NCBI RefSeq assembly: GCF_013181195.1
Contig: NZ_SMZP01000001.1
Span: forward strand, 434,001 to 498,000
Direction of reading: 5' to 3'
Origin: Caulobacter sp. RHG1
Lineage (GTDB): Bacteria > Pseudomonadota > Alphaproteobacteria > Caulobacterales > Caulobacteraceae
Length of the DNA: 64,000 nucleotides
In this document: positions 1 to 11,200 of the stretch, in pieces
Layout: each line of letters starts with the position of its first letter
How positions within the stretch are numbered: the stretch's first letter is position 1
Notes under the pieces: model-generated
What the model was told of the DNA's origin: nothing
The model's input: the letters and a program-made list of their open reading frames with translations, nothing else
Databases searched by the model: none
Program-made: the position numbers and the translations under genes

Positions 1-828
1 GCCGTACATGATGTCGAACTCGACCTCACGGAACGGCGGGGCCACCTTGTTCTTGACCACCTTGACGCGGACGTTGTTGCCGATGATCTCGTCACGGACC
101 TTGACCGAACCGGTGCGGCGGATGTCCAGGCGCACCGAGGCGTAGAACTTCAGAGCGTTACCGCCCGTGGTGGTTTCCGGGCTACCGTACATCACGCCGA
201 TCTTGTGACGGATCTGGTTGATGAAGATGACGATGGTGTTGGCCTTGTTGATCGAGGCGGTCAGCTTGCGCAGCGCCTGGCTCATCAGACGGGCCTGCAG
301 GCCTGGCAGGCTGTCGCCCATCTCGCCTTCGATTTCGGCCTTCGGCGTCAGGGCAGCGACCGAGTCGATGACCACGATGTCGACGGCGCCCGAGCGCACC
401 AGGGTGTCGGTGATTTCCAGGGCCTGCTCGCCGTTGTCGGGCTGCGAGACCAGCAGGTTGTCGAGATTGACGCCCAGCTTGAAGGCGTAGGACGGGTCGA
501 GCGCGTGTTCGGCGTCGACGAAGGCGGCGGTGCCGCCGGCCTTCTGGACCTCGGCCACCACGTGCAGGGCCAGGGTGGTCTTGCCCGAGCTTTCCGGGCC
601 GTAGACCTCGATGATCCGGCCCTTGGGCAGGCCGCCGATGCCGAGCGCGATGTCCAGGCCGAGCGAGCCGGTGGAGACGGACTCCATCTCGACCTTGCCC
701 TTTTCGCCCAGCTTCATCACCGAGCCCTTGCCGAACGCGCGGTCGATCTGGGCGAGAGCCGCCTCTAGCGCACGTTGCTTATCGCCTTCTTCCTTGGCCA
801 CGAGTTTCAAAGCCGCCTGACTGCTCAT
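1..828 (-). CDS. recA: Recombinase RecA (C-terminus beyond window)
   Basis: RecA forms filaments on single-stranded DNA, catalyses homologous strand exchange, and triggers LexA self-cleavage in the SOS response. The 276 visible residues start [14 protein letters not shown] and include the Walker A motif GPESSGKTT, the segment [15 protein letters not shown] (Walker B region), the L1 loop [14 protein letters not shown] and the L2 region [22 protein letters not shown]. All are canonical. The ATG is at 828. The frame is open at the window edge after IMYG, so roughly the last 80 residues are missing. An SOS box lies about 108 bp upstream of the start, in the region shared with the divergent EAL gene. 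Confidence 0.98.
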   Translation of the reverse strand, partial: MSSQAALKLVAKEEGDKQRALEAALAQIDRAFGKGSVMKLGEKGKVEMESVSTGSLGLDIALGIGGLPKGRIIEVYGPESSGKTTLALHVVAEVQKAGGTAAFVDAEHALDPSYAFKLGVNLDNLLVSQPDNGEQALEITDTLVRSGAVDIVVIDSVAALTPKAEIEGEMGDSLPGLQARLMSQALRKLTASINKANTIVIFINQIRHKIGVMYGSPETTTGGNALKFYASVRLDIRRTGSVKVRDEIIGNNVRVKVVKNKVAPPFREVEFDIMYG

Positions 829-935
829 TGTTGATCCGCCCTCTATCCCATGATTCCGGTCGCCTGATCGGCGCTTCCCGCGCTGCGCCCCAGCGACCTG
901 TGGAACACCCTTAATGCGTACATGCTTTGTTCTGA

Positions 936-950
936 GTTCGCAAGATGTTC
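936..950. promoter_or_regulatory. SOS box (LexA operator), GTTC-N7-GTTC
   Basis: The sequence GTTC gcaagat GTTC at 936-950 is an exact match to the direct-repeat LexA operator described for Caulobacter and other alphaproteobacteria. A further GTTC lies at 929-932. The site is 108 bp from the recA start (minus strand) and 102 bp from the EAL gene start (plus strand), so it could act on either promoter. Its effect on the EAL gene is inference. Confidence 0.85.
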
Positions 951-1051
951 TCATCACCAGAAACGACCGTTTCTGACGCACCCGCAGAACCCTTACGCAA
1001 ACTGGATTTGGGTCTTTGGCGTCCGACCGAAACCGGTCCTTAAGCCACGCT

Positions 1052-2695
1052 ATGTCACCGTCTCCCGCTATTCGGGGGCCTACCGTCTTGTCGATCGATC
1101 CACGTCGCCTACTGGGTCTGGCGTTCGCCAGCGCCGACCTGCTCGTCGAACTGCGCGACGGCCGTGTGCGTCTGGCGCTGGGCGCGGCGCAGAAGGTGAT
1201 GGGTCAGAACGAGGCAGGCCTGACGGGCAAGGGCTGGACCCAGCTCTTCGCCGTCGACGACCAGCCGATGGTCGAGACCATGCTGGCCTGCGCCGACGAC
1301 GGCGTGCGGCGAGGTCCTGTCGTCCTGCGCCTGGCGGGCGCGGAGCCGCGCCATGTGCGGGTGATCCTGCGCGCCCTGCCCGAGAACGAAGGCCGCATCT
1401 CGTGCGCGGTTACCGCCGCCCAGCCAGCCGGCCCACGCCTGGCGGCCGGCGAACTGCAGCCGCGCGAAACCTTCGACGACATCGCCAAGGGCCTGTTCGA
1501 GGCCGCCCGCGTCACCGGGCTGGAGCTGGAACTGGCCATGGTCGAGTTCACCGGCCTGACCGACCTGCGCCAAGGCATGGCCCCGCAGGAGGCCGCCGCT
1601 CTGGACGTCCAGGTGGCCAGCGCCATCCGCGCCGAGTCGCACGGCGGCTGCGCGGCCACCCGCCTGTCCGCTGAACGCTTCGCTCTGCTGCGCCAGCGCG
1701 ACGACCAGCCCGACAACATGCTCAAGCGCCTGACGAAGATGGTCAGCGCCGAAGCCGCCGCCCACATGGTGCCGCTGGAGGCCGGCGGCGGCTCGACCCG
1801 CGCGCTGCGGGCCCTGCGCTACGCCCTGGACGACTTCATTCGCGAGGGCCTGAAGGACGCCGCGCCGATGACCCTGTCCGAAGCGATGAACCGCTCGGTC
1901 AAGCGCACCCTGGCCCGCGCCGGCGCTCTGGGCGTGGCCGTCAGCCAGCGCCGCTTCAACCTGGCCTTCCAGCCGGTAGTGAGCCTGTCGACCGGCCTGG
2001 CGCATCACCACGAGGTGCTGGTGCGCTTCGAGGACGGGGCCAGTCCGTTCGCTCTGATCCGCATGGCCGAGGAATTCGACCTGATCGAAGAACTGGACCA
2101 CGCGATCGTCGAGCAGGCGGTCAAGAAGCTGGCCAACGACCAGGAACGCAAGCTGAAGCTGGCCGTGAACGTCTCGGGCCGCACGATCGTCAGCGAGAGC
2201 TTCGTCGACCACGTTTCGCGCCTGCTGAAGAAGCACGACGAGGCCAAGGGCCGGGTCATCTTCGAAGTCACAGAGACGGCGGCGATCGACGACCTGCCCC
2301 GCGCCAACCAGAACATCCAGGGCCTGCGCGCCCTCGGCTCGGCCGTGTGCCTGGACGATTTCGGGGCCGGCTCCTCGTCGTTCGCCTATCTGCAGCAGCT
2401 GTCGCTCGACATCGTCAAGATCGACGGCCGTTACGTGCGCGAACTGGCCGACAACGGCCGCGACGGGGCCATGGTCCGGCGGCTGGTCGAACTCTGTCGC
2501 GACCTGAAGATCCGCACCGTGGCCGAGATGGTCGAGACGGTCGAGGTCGAGGAGATCGTCCGCGGGGCCGGCGTCGACTTCGCGCAAGGCTGGCTCTACG
2601 GTAAGCCGGCTGACAAGCCCCTGCCGGCTCTGCGGCCGAGCGCGCCGGTCGTAGCTGTGGCGCGGCGGGCGGGGGCGTCGGAGAGCTGGGGGTAA
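1052..2695 (+). CDS. EAL-domain cyclic-di-GMP phosphodiesterase, cytoplasmic
   Basis: This 547-residue protein probably hydrolyses c-di-GMP. Residues 1-130 look like a PAS-type sensor, 140-260 may be a degenerate GGDEF-like or linker domain, and about 300-520 form an EAL domain. The catalytic set is present: EVLVR at 321-325 (variant of EAL), Asn373, Glu408, DDFG at 435-438, Lys456, Glu492 and Gln512, so it is likely active. There is no signal peptide or membrane segment. I chose the ATG at 1052; an in-frame TTG at 1016 would add 12 residues, and neither has a convincing ribosome-binding site. It is transcribed divergently from recA with a shared SOS-box region, and converges on the DUF885 gene across a large inverted repeat. 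Confidence 0.88.
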   Translation: MSPSPAIRGPTVLSIDPRRLLGLAFASADLLVELRDGRVRLALGAAQKVMGQNEAGLTGKGWTQLFAVDDQPMVETMLACADDGVRRGPVVLRLAGAEPRHVRVILRALPENEGRISCAVTAAQPAGPRLAAGELQPRETFDDIAKGLFEAARVTGLELELAMVEFTGLTDLRQGMAPQEAAALDVQVASAIRAESHGGCAATRLSAERFALLRQRDDQPDNMLKRLTKMVSAEAAAHMVPLEAGGGSTRALRALRYALDDFIREGLKDAAPMTLSEAMNRSVKRTLARAGALGVAVSQRRFNLAFQPVVSLSTGLAHHHEVLVRFEDGASPFALIRMAEEFDLIEELDHAIVEQAVKKLANDQERKLKLAVNVSGRTIVSESFVDHVSRLLKKHDEAKGRVIFEVTETAAIDDLPRANQNIQGLRALGSAVCLDDFGAGSSSFAYLQQLSLDIVKIDGRYVRELADNGRDGAMVRRLVELCRDLKIRTVAEMVETVEVEEIVRGAGVDFAQGWLYGKPADKPLPALRPSAPVVAVARRAGASESWG

Positions 2696-2721
2696 TCCCT
2701 ACCCGCATCTCAGCAAAATCA

Positions 2722-2843
2722 CATCGTCATCCCGCGACTTGTTCGCGGGACCCATTTGTCCGCCGCACGTGCGGACGAAGCTCACATTCTCACGTGAAAG
2801 CTGACCCATGGGTCCCGCGCATAAAGCGCGGGATGACGATGAT
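2722..2843. repeat. Compound inverted repeat between convergent genes
   Basis: The left arm starts CATCGTCATCCCGCG and the right arm ends CGCGGGATGACGATG, with GGGACCCAT opposed to ATGGGTCCC inside. Each arm contains its own hairpin: CCCGCG/CGCGGG with a short loop at 2731-2749, and CCCGCGC/GCGCGGG at 2814-2832. A third small palindrome, CCGCACGTGCGG, sits at 2763-2774. The structure fills the gap between the convergent EAL and DUF885 genes and could terminate both transcripts. Its two-ended architecture also resembles dispersed palindromic intergenic elements. Confidence 0.85.
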
Positions 2844-2861
2844 CTTTGTTGCTGGAGCGAA

Positions 2862-4685
2862 CTACGCCTTGCCGCCCTTGCTGACGATGTAGTCGTCGAT
2901 CACCCGTTCCAGGGTGGTCAACGGGGTCATGCCCGAGAGCAGGCCCGCATCGTGGAACTGGCGAAGGTCGAACTTCTTGCCGAGCGCCTTCTGCGCCTTG
3001 GCCCGGGCGCGCAGCCAGGTGATCTTGCCGATCATGTAGCTGCAGGCCTGGCCCGGCCACACGACGTAGCGCTCGATCTCGGTGACCGAACCGCTTTCCT
3101 CGTCGCCCATGGTCTCGGCCATGTACTTCACCGCCTGCTCGCGGCTCCACTTCTTGTGGTGCATGCCGCTGTCGACGACCAGGCGCACGGCGCGGAACAG
3201 GGCGTCGTGCAGCATGCCGATATGGCCGCGCGGGTCGGTCTTGTAGATGCCCATCTCGACGGCCAGCTGCTCGGAATAGAGCGCCCAGCCCTCGGCATAG
3301 CCCGAGAAGCCGATCACCTTGCGGATCAACGGCAGGCCCTGCGCCTCGTTCGACAAGGAGAGCTGCAGGTGGTGGCCAGGAACACCTTCATGCACCGTCA
3401 GCGTGGTCAGGGTGTACTTGGCCTGCTCCTTGGTGTCGCGCAGGTTGATCCAGTAGATCCCCGGCCGCTTCCCATCCAGCGAGGGCGAGTTGTAATAGCC
3501 GCCCGGCGCGCCAGCCTCGATGGCCTTGGGCACGCGGCGGATTTCCAGAGGCGCTTTCGGCAGCTGGCCGAAATAGGCCGGCAGCTGCTTCTCGATCCAC
3601 TTGGCCTTGGTGTTCAGGTCAGCGATCAGCTGTTCCTTGGCCGGGTCGGTGTTGTCGTAGACATCCTTGCCCAGCTCGGCCATGCGCTCGCCGACCGTGC
3701 CCTTGGACATGCCCATGGTCTTGAAGATCTTGTCGGCCTCGGCCGAGATCGACTTCACCAAATCCAGGCCCAGCTGGTGGATCTCGTCGGGACCGATGGT
3801 CGAGGTCGTGTAGTTCTTCAGCGACACGGCGTAGTAGTCGGCCCCGTCCTTCAAACGCCAGACGCCGGCGTCGTGGGTGGCCTTCGACCGCACGCTTTCC
3901 AGCAGGGCGATCTGGCGCTTCAGCGCCGGCAGCACCGAGTTCTCGTAGACCTTGGACGCTTCACCGGCCCAGTCGCCGGCGATCTTCTTCTCAGCCGTGC
4001 GGCGGGCCACCGACTTGACCAGTGGCGCATCGGCCGTGGGCGTGTCGGCGAAGGCCTTCATCTGCACCAAGGCCTTGTCGATGATGAAGTCGGGCGGGAT
4101 GACGCCGCCTTCGATGTCGCGCTTGGCGATCAGGGTCTCCTGATCCATCAGGCGCGCGAAGCCCTCCATGCGCTGCAGATAGGCGTCGGCGTCGGCCTTG
4201 GTCTCGATGCTGTGCTGGGTGTCCAGGAAGTCGGGCATCGACTGATAGCTGCCGGTCAGCTGGCTCAGCACGTAGGGCGCGCCAGAGCCGCCACCGGCAT
4301 AGGTAAACTTGCGATTGCCCTCGTCCTGCACCGCCAGGGTGAACTCGACGGTGTCGTAATTGACCGCGTCCATGCCCTTCAGAGCCTTGCGATCGATGCT
4401 GCGCAGCTCGGCCAGTTGAGCGCTGGTCTGGGCGGCGCCGGCGGCGATGGCCTCGAACGAGCGGTCGCTCAGCAGGCCCTTGGTCCAGGCCAGATCGTCC
4501 TTGTCCAGACCGAGGCTGGTCGCCAGCTCCGGCGCCTGGCGCAGCAGCTTGGCCATGGCCACGTCGAAGAACGCGTTCATCTTGGCGGCCTCACCGCCTT
4601 GAGCCAGAGCCATGGTCGGCATGCCGCCGGTCGCGGCGAAACCCGCAGCGGCCGTGGCGAACATCATGTGACGACGATTGAGCAA
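2862..4685 (-). CDS. DUF885 family predicted metallopeptidase, Tat-exported
   Basis: This 607-residue protein belongs to the DUF885 family of predicted zinc peptidases; the substrate is unknown. It has an N-terminal twin-arginine signal (LNRRHMMFATAAAGFAATGG) and then a long helical domain. The metal-site segment VHEGVPGHHLQ is at about residues 430-441, and the nearby EGWALYSEQLAVE supplies the further conserved acid. I start it at a TTG at 4685 because GGGGAGG sits 7-8 bases upstream. The open frame extends further (to 4748), but that would bury the Tat signal. It is probably periplasmic and monocistronic. Confidence 0.87.
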   Translation of the reverse strand: MLNRRHMMFATAAAGFAATGGMPTMALAQGGEAAKMNAFFDVAMAKLLRQAPELATSLGLDKDDLAWTKGLLSDRSFEAIAAGAAQTSAQLAELRSIDRKALKGMDAVNYDTVEFTLAVQDEGNRKFTYAGGGSGAPYVLSQLTGSYQSMPDFLDTQHSIETKADADAYLQRMEGFARLMDQETLIAKRDIEGGVIPPDFIIDKALVQMKAFADTPTADAPLVKSVARRTAEKKIAGDWAGEASKVYENSVLPALKRQIALLESVRSKATHDAGVWRLKDGADYYAVSLKNYTTSTIGPDEIHQLGLDLVKSISAEADKIFKTMGMSKGTVGERMAELGKDVYDNTDPAKEQLIADLNTKAKWIEKQLPAYFGQLPKAPLEIRRVPKAIEAGAPGGYYNSPSLDGKRPGIYWINLRDTKEQAKYTLTTLTVHEGVPGHHLQLSLSNEAQGLPLIRKVIGFSGYAEGWALYSEQLAVEMGIYKTDPRGHIGMLHDALFRAVRLVVDSGMHHKKWSREQAVKYMAETMGDEESGSVTEIERYVVWPGQACSYMIGKITWLRARAKAQKALGKKFDLRQFHDAGLLSGMTPLTTLERVIDDYIVSKGGKA

Positions 4686-4787
4686 GGCTTTTCCTCCCCG
4701 GAGCCTGTTGGAGGACGAAAGCCGTAGCCGCCTCCTGAGTGGCGGCAACTTAATTCCGAGTCATCGAGCCGCGCTAGCAGCGATCGC

Positions 4788-5168
4788 TCAGGTCAGCGAA
4801 ACGAAGAGCTCGTTCTCGATCACCCACTGGCCGGTGACCTTCTTCCAGGTGGCGAGGTAGGTCCCGGTCTGCTCGGGAGCGTCCTTCCACGCGCCGACCC
4901 AGCGGCCATGCTCGGCGGCGCGCTGGCCTTCGGCGTCCAAAGTGATGGTCTCGGTGGTGCGGACATAGGCGACGAAGCCCTTGTCGGCCATCTGACCGGC
5001 AAAAGCGGCCAGCACGTCCTCGGCGCCCAGCAGCAGCGAGCCGTCGCCGGCGATCAGCGTGACGCGCGGGTCGAAGAACGGCCGCAGGCGCGCGGCGTCC
5101 TTTGCGGCGATCAGCTTGTTGGTCAGCTTGCGACGGGCGGCGATCGCATCTTCGGGCTTGGTGGTCAT
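4788..5168 (-). CDS. SnoaL/NTF2-like domain protein
   Basis: This 126-residue protein has the pattern of an NTF2/SnoaL-like cone fold: an N-terminal helix pair (AIAARRKLTNKLIAAKD), a middle segment with GDGSLLLGAEDVLAAFAGQM, and C-terminal strands including GRWVGAW and GTYLATWKKVTGQWVIENELF. Family members are small steroid-isomerase-like enzymes or stress proteins, and the substrate cannot be inferred. The ATG at 5168 follows AGGAAAGACC. It is divergent from the GNAT gene at 5233. Confidence 0.75.
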   Translation of the reverse strand: MTTKPEDAIAARRKLTNKLIAAKDAARLRPFFDPRVTLIAGDGSLLLGAEDVLAAFAGQMADKGFVAYVRTTETITLDAEGQRAAEHGRWVGAWKDAPEQTGTYLATWKKVTGQWVIENELFVSLT

Positions 5169-5232
5169 CGGTCTTTCCTGAGCGCCCCGTCCGTGTAGCT
5201 TGCTCGGCGACTTCACCGCAAATTCGAGCGTC

Positions 5233-5799
5233 ATGTCCGCACCGACATCGTTTCCCCCGATCCTGGTCACCCCGCGCCTGACCCTGAGTCCGCCCGTTCT
5301 GGCCGACTTCGAGGACAGCCGCGCCATGTGGGCCGATCCCGTGGTGGTCCGCCATGTGGGCGGCCGCGCCTTTACCGAAGAGGAAAGCTGGACACGGCTG
5401 ATGCGAGCCCGGGGCCTTTGGGACCTGCTGGGCTATGGCTACTGGGCCGTGCGTGAGACCTCGACGGGCCGCTATGTCGGCGAGGTCGGCTTCGCCGACC
5501 TGCGCCGCGCCCTGGAGCCCAATCTGTTTGGCCTGCCGGAGATGGGCTGGGTGCTGGCGGCCTGGTCGCACGGCCAAGGCTTCGGGACCGAGGCCGTCCG
5601 CGCCGGCCTCTCCTGGATCGACCAGACCCTGGCGCCGCCGCTCGTGCCCTGCATCATCGACGTCGAGAACACCGCCTCGATCGCCCTCGCGACCAAGGTC
5701 GGTTTCACCCTGCAGACCCACACCACCTACAAGGGCGCGGCGATCGTGGTGATGGAGCGGAAGACGCCGGCCCCTGCGCTGTCGGGCCGCAGGGGTTGA
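5233..5799 (+). CDS. GNAT-family N-acetyltransferase, RimJ/RimL type
   Basis: This 188-residue protein opens with the typical LVTPRLTLSPP strand and carries GRYVGEVGFADL, EMGWVLAAWSHGQGFGTEAVRA (acetyl-CoA pyrophosphate loop) and IDVENTASIALATKVGF, all hallmarks of RimJ/RimL acetyltransferases. These enzymes transfer acetyl groups to protein N-termini, antibiotics or small amines; the target is unknown. The ATG at 5233 was preferred over one at 5200 because the homologous region begins just after it. Confidence 0.88.
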   Translation: MSAPTSFPPILVTPRLTLSPPVLADFEDSRAMWADPVVVRHVGGRAFTEEESWTRLMRARGLWDLLGYGYWAVRETSTGRYVGEVGFADLRRALEPNLFGLPEMGWVLAAWSHGQGFGTEAVRAGLSWIDQTLAPPLVPCIIDVENTASIALATKVGFTLQTHTTYKGAAIVVMERKTPAPALSGRRG

Positions 5800-5976
5800 A
5801 CGCGACAGACGGGCCACCATATGGTAACCAGGGATCAGCAGGACGGCCCGCCGTTCGCGGCCGAACGCCGACTGCTCCCCTCGCCCGCTTTCGCCGATGA
5901 CGGCGGCCCAGGGCGCAACCTTCCACGCTTAAATCTGTTGAGCTTGGCAATACGCTCGAGCTCTGTTTGGAACTTT

Positions 5977-6135
5977 ATGAAAACCACTGCTACCCGCGAG
6001 ACCGCCACCCGGCGCGACCCTCGCTTCACGGCGCCCACCCGCGCCAAGACCTCCAAGCCTGCCCAGACTGAATGGGCCTGGCCTGGCCTGACCCGCGCCC
6101 AACTGCGCGACCATGTCATCGAGATGATCGGCTGA
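5977..6135 (+). CDS. Small basic hypothetical protein, 52 residues
   Basis: A short ORF starting MKTTATRETATRRDP and ending WPGLTRAQLRDHVIEMIG. It is rich in Thr, Arg and Lys, with an amphipathic C-terminal helix. It ends immediately next to the stop of the convergent ferredoxin-like gene (6136). I do not recognise a family. Support comes from its codon pattern and position in an otherwise empty gap; there is no strong ribosome-binding site. Confidence 0.45.
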   Translation: MKTTATRETATRRDPRFTAPTRAKTSKPAQTEWAWPGLTRAQLRDHVIEMIG

Positions 6136-6471
6136 TTATCCGGCGGGCGGCTCCACGCCGCCCAGCCCCAGCCTCTCGACCACCGCCGTCATCGACGCCC
6201 CGCGCGGGATGACGGCCCAGTCCTTCGGCGCCGAGGCGCGCACAGCCACCACCGCGCCCTTGGGGCAGACATCCAGGCAATCGACCTCGATGACAGCGGC
6301 CTTCGCTTTGCGGCCCTTGCTCTTGGCGCCGATGGCCTTGCGAAGGGCCTTGGACAGCTTTTGGTCGCCGTCTGCGCCAAAGCCGCCGTCCAGCTTCTTC
6401 GAGCATTTGCGGCACACCAGCACCACCTCGCTCCAGTCGGCCTTCACGCGCTTGATCGGCTTCTCACTCAT
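6136..6471 (-). CDS. Thioredoxin-like (2Fe-2S) ferredoxin-type protein
   Basis: This 111-residue protein has cysteines in the pattern VCRKCSKKL near residue 20 and VDCLDVCPKGAVVAV near residue 70, as in thioredoxin-fold 2Fe-2S proteins related to the NuoE-type ferredoxin domain. It probably binds an iron-sulphur cluster and transfers electrons or acts as a metal-binding factor; the partner is unknown. The lysine-rich stretch between the cysteine pairs (KSKGRKAKA) is longer than in minimal members. The ATG at 6471 is 45 bp from the divergent gene at 6517. Confidence 0.75.
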   Translation of the reverse strand: MSEKPIKRVKADWSEVVLVCRKCSKKLDGGFGADGDQKLSKALRKAIGAKSKGRKAKAAVIEVDCLDVCPKGAVVAVRASAPKDWAVIPRGASMTAVVERLGLGGVEPPAG

Positions 6472-6516
6472 GCGCTGAAGATGGGAAGTCCGGGCCAACG
6501 GTGCTAGGAGGCGGCC

Positions 6517-6828
6517 ATGGCCCGCAAACTCACCGCCAAAGTCATCACCGATCCCACCGTCGAGGCCGACCGCGCCTGGTTCGAAGCCAACCCCGAGCGG
6601 CGCTTCCGCCTGCGCGATCCCGCGCCCGTGGAGTTCAAGGACCCGCTGGGCGAGCCCGGCGAGGGCTTTTCCTGGCGCGTGCTGATCGCCCGCCTGCCAG
6701 ACGGCGGCCGCCTGCGCTTGCCCGTATCGCTGTCGTGGGAACTGCATAACGACCACGCCAAGGATCAGCATCTGAAGATCCTGTTCGACCAGGTCGCGCC
6801 GGCCGAGGCTAAAGCGCGGCTGGGCTGA
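6517..6828 (+). CDS. Hypothetical protein, 103 residues
   Basis: A soluble 103-residue protein of unknown function with many Arg/Pro and a predicted beta-rich middle (FSWRVLIARLPDGGRLRLPVSLSWE). A strong ribosome-binding site (AGGAGG) lies 5-6 bases before the ATG, so it is very likely translated. It is followed within 40 bp by the LuxR-type gene on the same strand. I do not recognise a named family. Confidence 0.7.
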   Translation: MARKLTAKVITDPTVEADRAWFEANPERRFRLRDPAPVEFKDPLGEPGEGFSWRVLIARLPDGGRLRLPVSLSWELHNDHAKDQHLKILFDQVAPAEAKARLG

Positions 6829-6865
6829 TATTGACGGCTTGAGCGGATCGCGCACCCTTCCGCCC

Positions 6866-7279
6866 ATGATCCGCACGATCGTTCTCTGGGCGCTCGTCCT
6901 GGCCGTGGGCGCCTTCGCGCTTCAATGGCTGGAGTACCGCTTTGTCGTCCGCGCCTTTTCCTGGCAGGTCTATGTGGGCCTGATCGGGACCGCGTGCGCG
7001 GTCGGCGGCGCCTGGGTCGGCTGGAGGCTGGCGGCGCGGGCGCGGCCCGAGAGCTTCCGGCGAAACGATGCGGCCCTCGCCGCCCTGGGCCTCACCGGCC
7101 AGGAAATGAAGGTGCTGGAGCGCCTGGCCGCCGGCCTTTCCAACAAGGAAATCGCCCGCGACCTCGGCCTGTCGCCGAACACGGTCAAGACGCACGTCGC
7201 CAACCTTTACGGCAAGCTGGACGTCAGCCGGCGCACCCAGGCCGTCGGCAAGGCGCGCGACCTGATCCTGATCCCTTGA
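6866..7279 (+). CDS. Membrane-anchored LuxR-type HTH regulator
   Basis: This 137-residue protein begins with two hydrophobic segments (about residues 3-20 and 33-52) followed by a LuxR/GerE helix-turn-helix at about 75-130 (LTGQEMKVLERLAAGLSNKE, LGLSPNTVKTHVANLYGKL). It is probably a DNA-binding regulator tethered to the inner membrane. The ATG at 6866 was chosen over a TTG at 6839. The next gene encodes a DUF4199 membrane protein; in this kind of pair the membrane protein may be partner or target, which is inference. Confidence 0.82.
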   Translation: MIRTIVLWALVLAVGAFALQWLEYRFVVRAFSWQVYVGLIGTACAVGGAWVGWRLAARARPESFRRNDAALAALGLTGQEMKVLERLAAGLSNKEIARDLGLSPNTVKTHVANLYGKLDVSRRTQAVGKARDLILIP

Positions 7280-7393
7280 CCCGGCGCCGATAGGGCGAAA
7301 CGGTCGAACTCACCCTTTCGGGCGATACCGTTCCGACGACGAGAACGGCAGCTTGGGGCTGCGTCGCAGGGGGCGGCGCGGAGGAGGACCACC

Positions 7394-7911
7394 ATGCAAC
7401 GCACCATCCTGACCCATGGCCAGGCTTCGGGCGTCATCATCATCCTGGGCATCATTTTCACGATCGTCTTCTCAGCCCCGCACAGCCTGTGGCTTGGCTA
7501 TCTGATCATGCTGGTGGGGCTGTCCGCCGTGCTGCTGGCCGTCAAGTCGCACCGCGACACGGTCCTGGGCGGCGTGATCCGGTTCTGGCCCGCCTTCCTG
7601 ATCGGCCTGGCCGTCGCGGCGATCGCCGGCGTAGCCTACGTCCTGATCTGGGAGGCCTATCTGGCCCTCACCCACTACCGCTTCATGGACGACTACACGG
7701 CCGGCGCCCTGGCCGCCAAGAAGGCGGCCGGGCTGTCCGGCGCAGCCTATGACAAGCTGGCGGCGGAGCTGGAGACAATGCGGCGGAACTACGCCAATCC
7801 GCTGTATCGGATGCCGATGACCTTCATCGAGATCTTCCCGGTCGGCCTGCTGGTCGCCCTGGTCAGCGCCGCCCTGCTGCGCAACCCAAGATTCCTGCCG
7901 GCGCGCAGTCG

Positions 7912-7915
<4 letters not shown>
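7394..7915 (+). CDS. DUF4199 family inner-membrane protein
   Basis: This 173-residue protein has four predicted membrane helices (about 13-30, 33-50, 63-85 and 145-165). A soluble region between helices 3 and 4 is rich in Ala/Lys/Tyr, which matches the DUF4199 layout. The function is unknown. A ribosome-binding site (GGAGGAGG) precedes the ATG. It follows the membrane-bound LuxR-type gene by 114 bp. Its stop codon overlaps the stop of convergent cckA by 4 bp. Confidence 0.78.
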
Positions 7916-10002
<2,087 letters not shown>

Positions 10003-10114
10003 CGGCGGCGTGGTTACCCTGGTTATGGTGAGGCTGCGACTCACCAGTAGACGGAGAAAGGATAGCCTTTCCCGCGCGCTAGGTCAGTTCTTGGAAAACC
10101 CAGCCTTGGTTCGC

Positions 10115-11191
10115 CTATCCGCGCGCCTGGGGCTTCTTGCCGTTCATGATAAAGCTGATGACCTTGGCCACCGCTTCGAAGTGCTCGACGGGGATCTCCT
10201 CGTCGATCTCGACGCTGGCATAGAGGGCGCGCGCCAGGGGCGGGTCTTCCAGCACCATGACGCCATGCTCCTCGGCGACGGCGCGGATCTTCAGGGCCAG
10301 CTCGTCGACGCCCTTGGCCACACAGAGCGGCGCGGGCGTCTCGCCAGGCTCGTACTTCAGCGCCACGGCGTAGTGGGTCGGGTTCATGACGACGACGGTC
10401 GCCTTGGGCACGGCCTGCATCATCCGCTGGCGCGAACGCTGCATCTGGATCTGGCGGCGCTTGCCCTTGATGTGAGGGTCGCCGTCCGACTGCTTGAACT
10501 CGTCCTTGACCTCCTGGAGGGTCATGCGCATGCGCTTCATGAAGCGCTGGCGCTGCCAGAACCAGTCGATGGCGGCCATGGCGATCAGCAGCAGCAGCAC
10601 CGCCAGCATCAGCGACTTGGACAGCTTCATCGCCTCGGGCAGCAAAGCGGCGACATCCATGCCGACCAGATTGCGGACTTCGCCCACGTGCGGCTTCAAC
10701 ACCATGTAGGCGATGAAGCCGGTGACCAGGAACTTGATGGTCGACTTGGCGAACTGGACCATGCCGTCCATGCCGAAGATCCGGCCCAGGCCCTTCAGCA
10801 GGTCCAGCTTCTTGAAGTCGGGCTTGATCTTCTCCGGCGTCAGCATGAAGCCGGTCTGGGCGACATTGGCGACCACGCCCATCACGGCGGTGACGATCAT
10901 CACCAGCAGCAGCGGCGGCATGGCCGCCATCACCGCCTGCTTCATCACCACCATGGCCCCGCCGCTGGAGATCTCGGTGGTGCCGGCGTGGGCGATGAAC
11001 GGATAGAGGGCCGCCGCAAGGTCGCGCGTCAACCAGCCGCCGGCGATCAGGATCACCGAGATCGCGCCGGCCAGCGAGGCCAGCTGCGGGATGTCCATCG
11101 ACTTGACGACGTCGCCCTTGGCGCGGGCGTCCGACAGCTTTTTGGCTGAGGGGTCTTCTGTTTTCGACTCGGGATCCGCATCGTCCGCCAT
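10115..11191 (-). CDS. flhB: Flagellar export apparatus protein FlhB
   Basis: FlhB is an inner-membrane component of the flagellar type III export gate that switches substrate specificity from rod/hook to filament. The 358-residue protein has a cytoplasmic N-terminus (TEDPSAKKLSDARAKGDVVKS), four membrane helices between about 35 and 212, and a C-terminal cytoplasmic domain with the autocleavage motif NPTH at 270-273. The C-terminal tail is short. It is the third gene of fliQ-fliR-flhB, starting 9 bp after fliR. The 112 bp between it and cckA may hold the cckA promoter. Confidence 0.97.
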   Translation of the reverse strand: MADDADPESKTEDPSAKKLSDARAKGDVVKSMDIPQLASLAGAISVILIAGGWLTRDLAAALYPFIAHAGTTEISSGGAMVVMKQAVMAAMPPLLLVMIVTAVMGVVANVAQTGFMLTPEKIKPDFKKLDLLKGLGRIFGMDGMVQFAKSTIKFLVTGFIAYMVLKPHVGEVRNLVGMDVAALLPEAMKLSKSLMLAVLLLLIAMAAIDWFWQRQRFMKRMRMTLQEVKDEFKQSDGDPHIKGKRRQIQMQRSRQRMMQAVPKATVVVMNPTHYAVALKYEPGETPAPLCVAKGVDELALKIRAVAEEHGVMVLEDPPLARALYASVEIDEEIPVEHFEAVAKVISFIMNGKKPQARG

Positions 11192-11200
11192 GGCTCGCCC

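Noticed and set aside
2808..4727. 639-residue plus-strand ORF opposite the DUF885 gene
   Set aside because: Antisense shadow from GC-rich third positions; composition dominated by Gly, His, Gln, Leu and Val with no domain.
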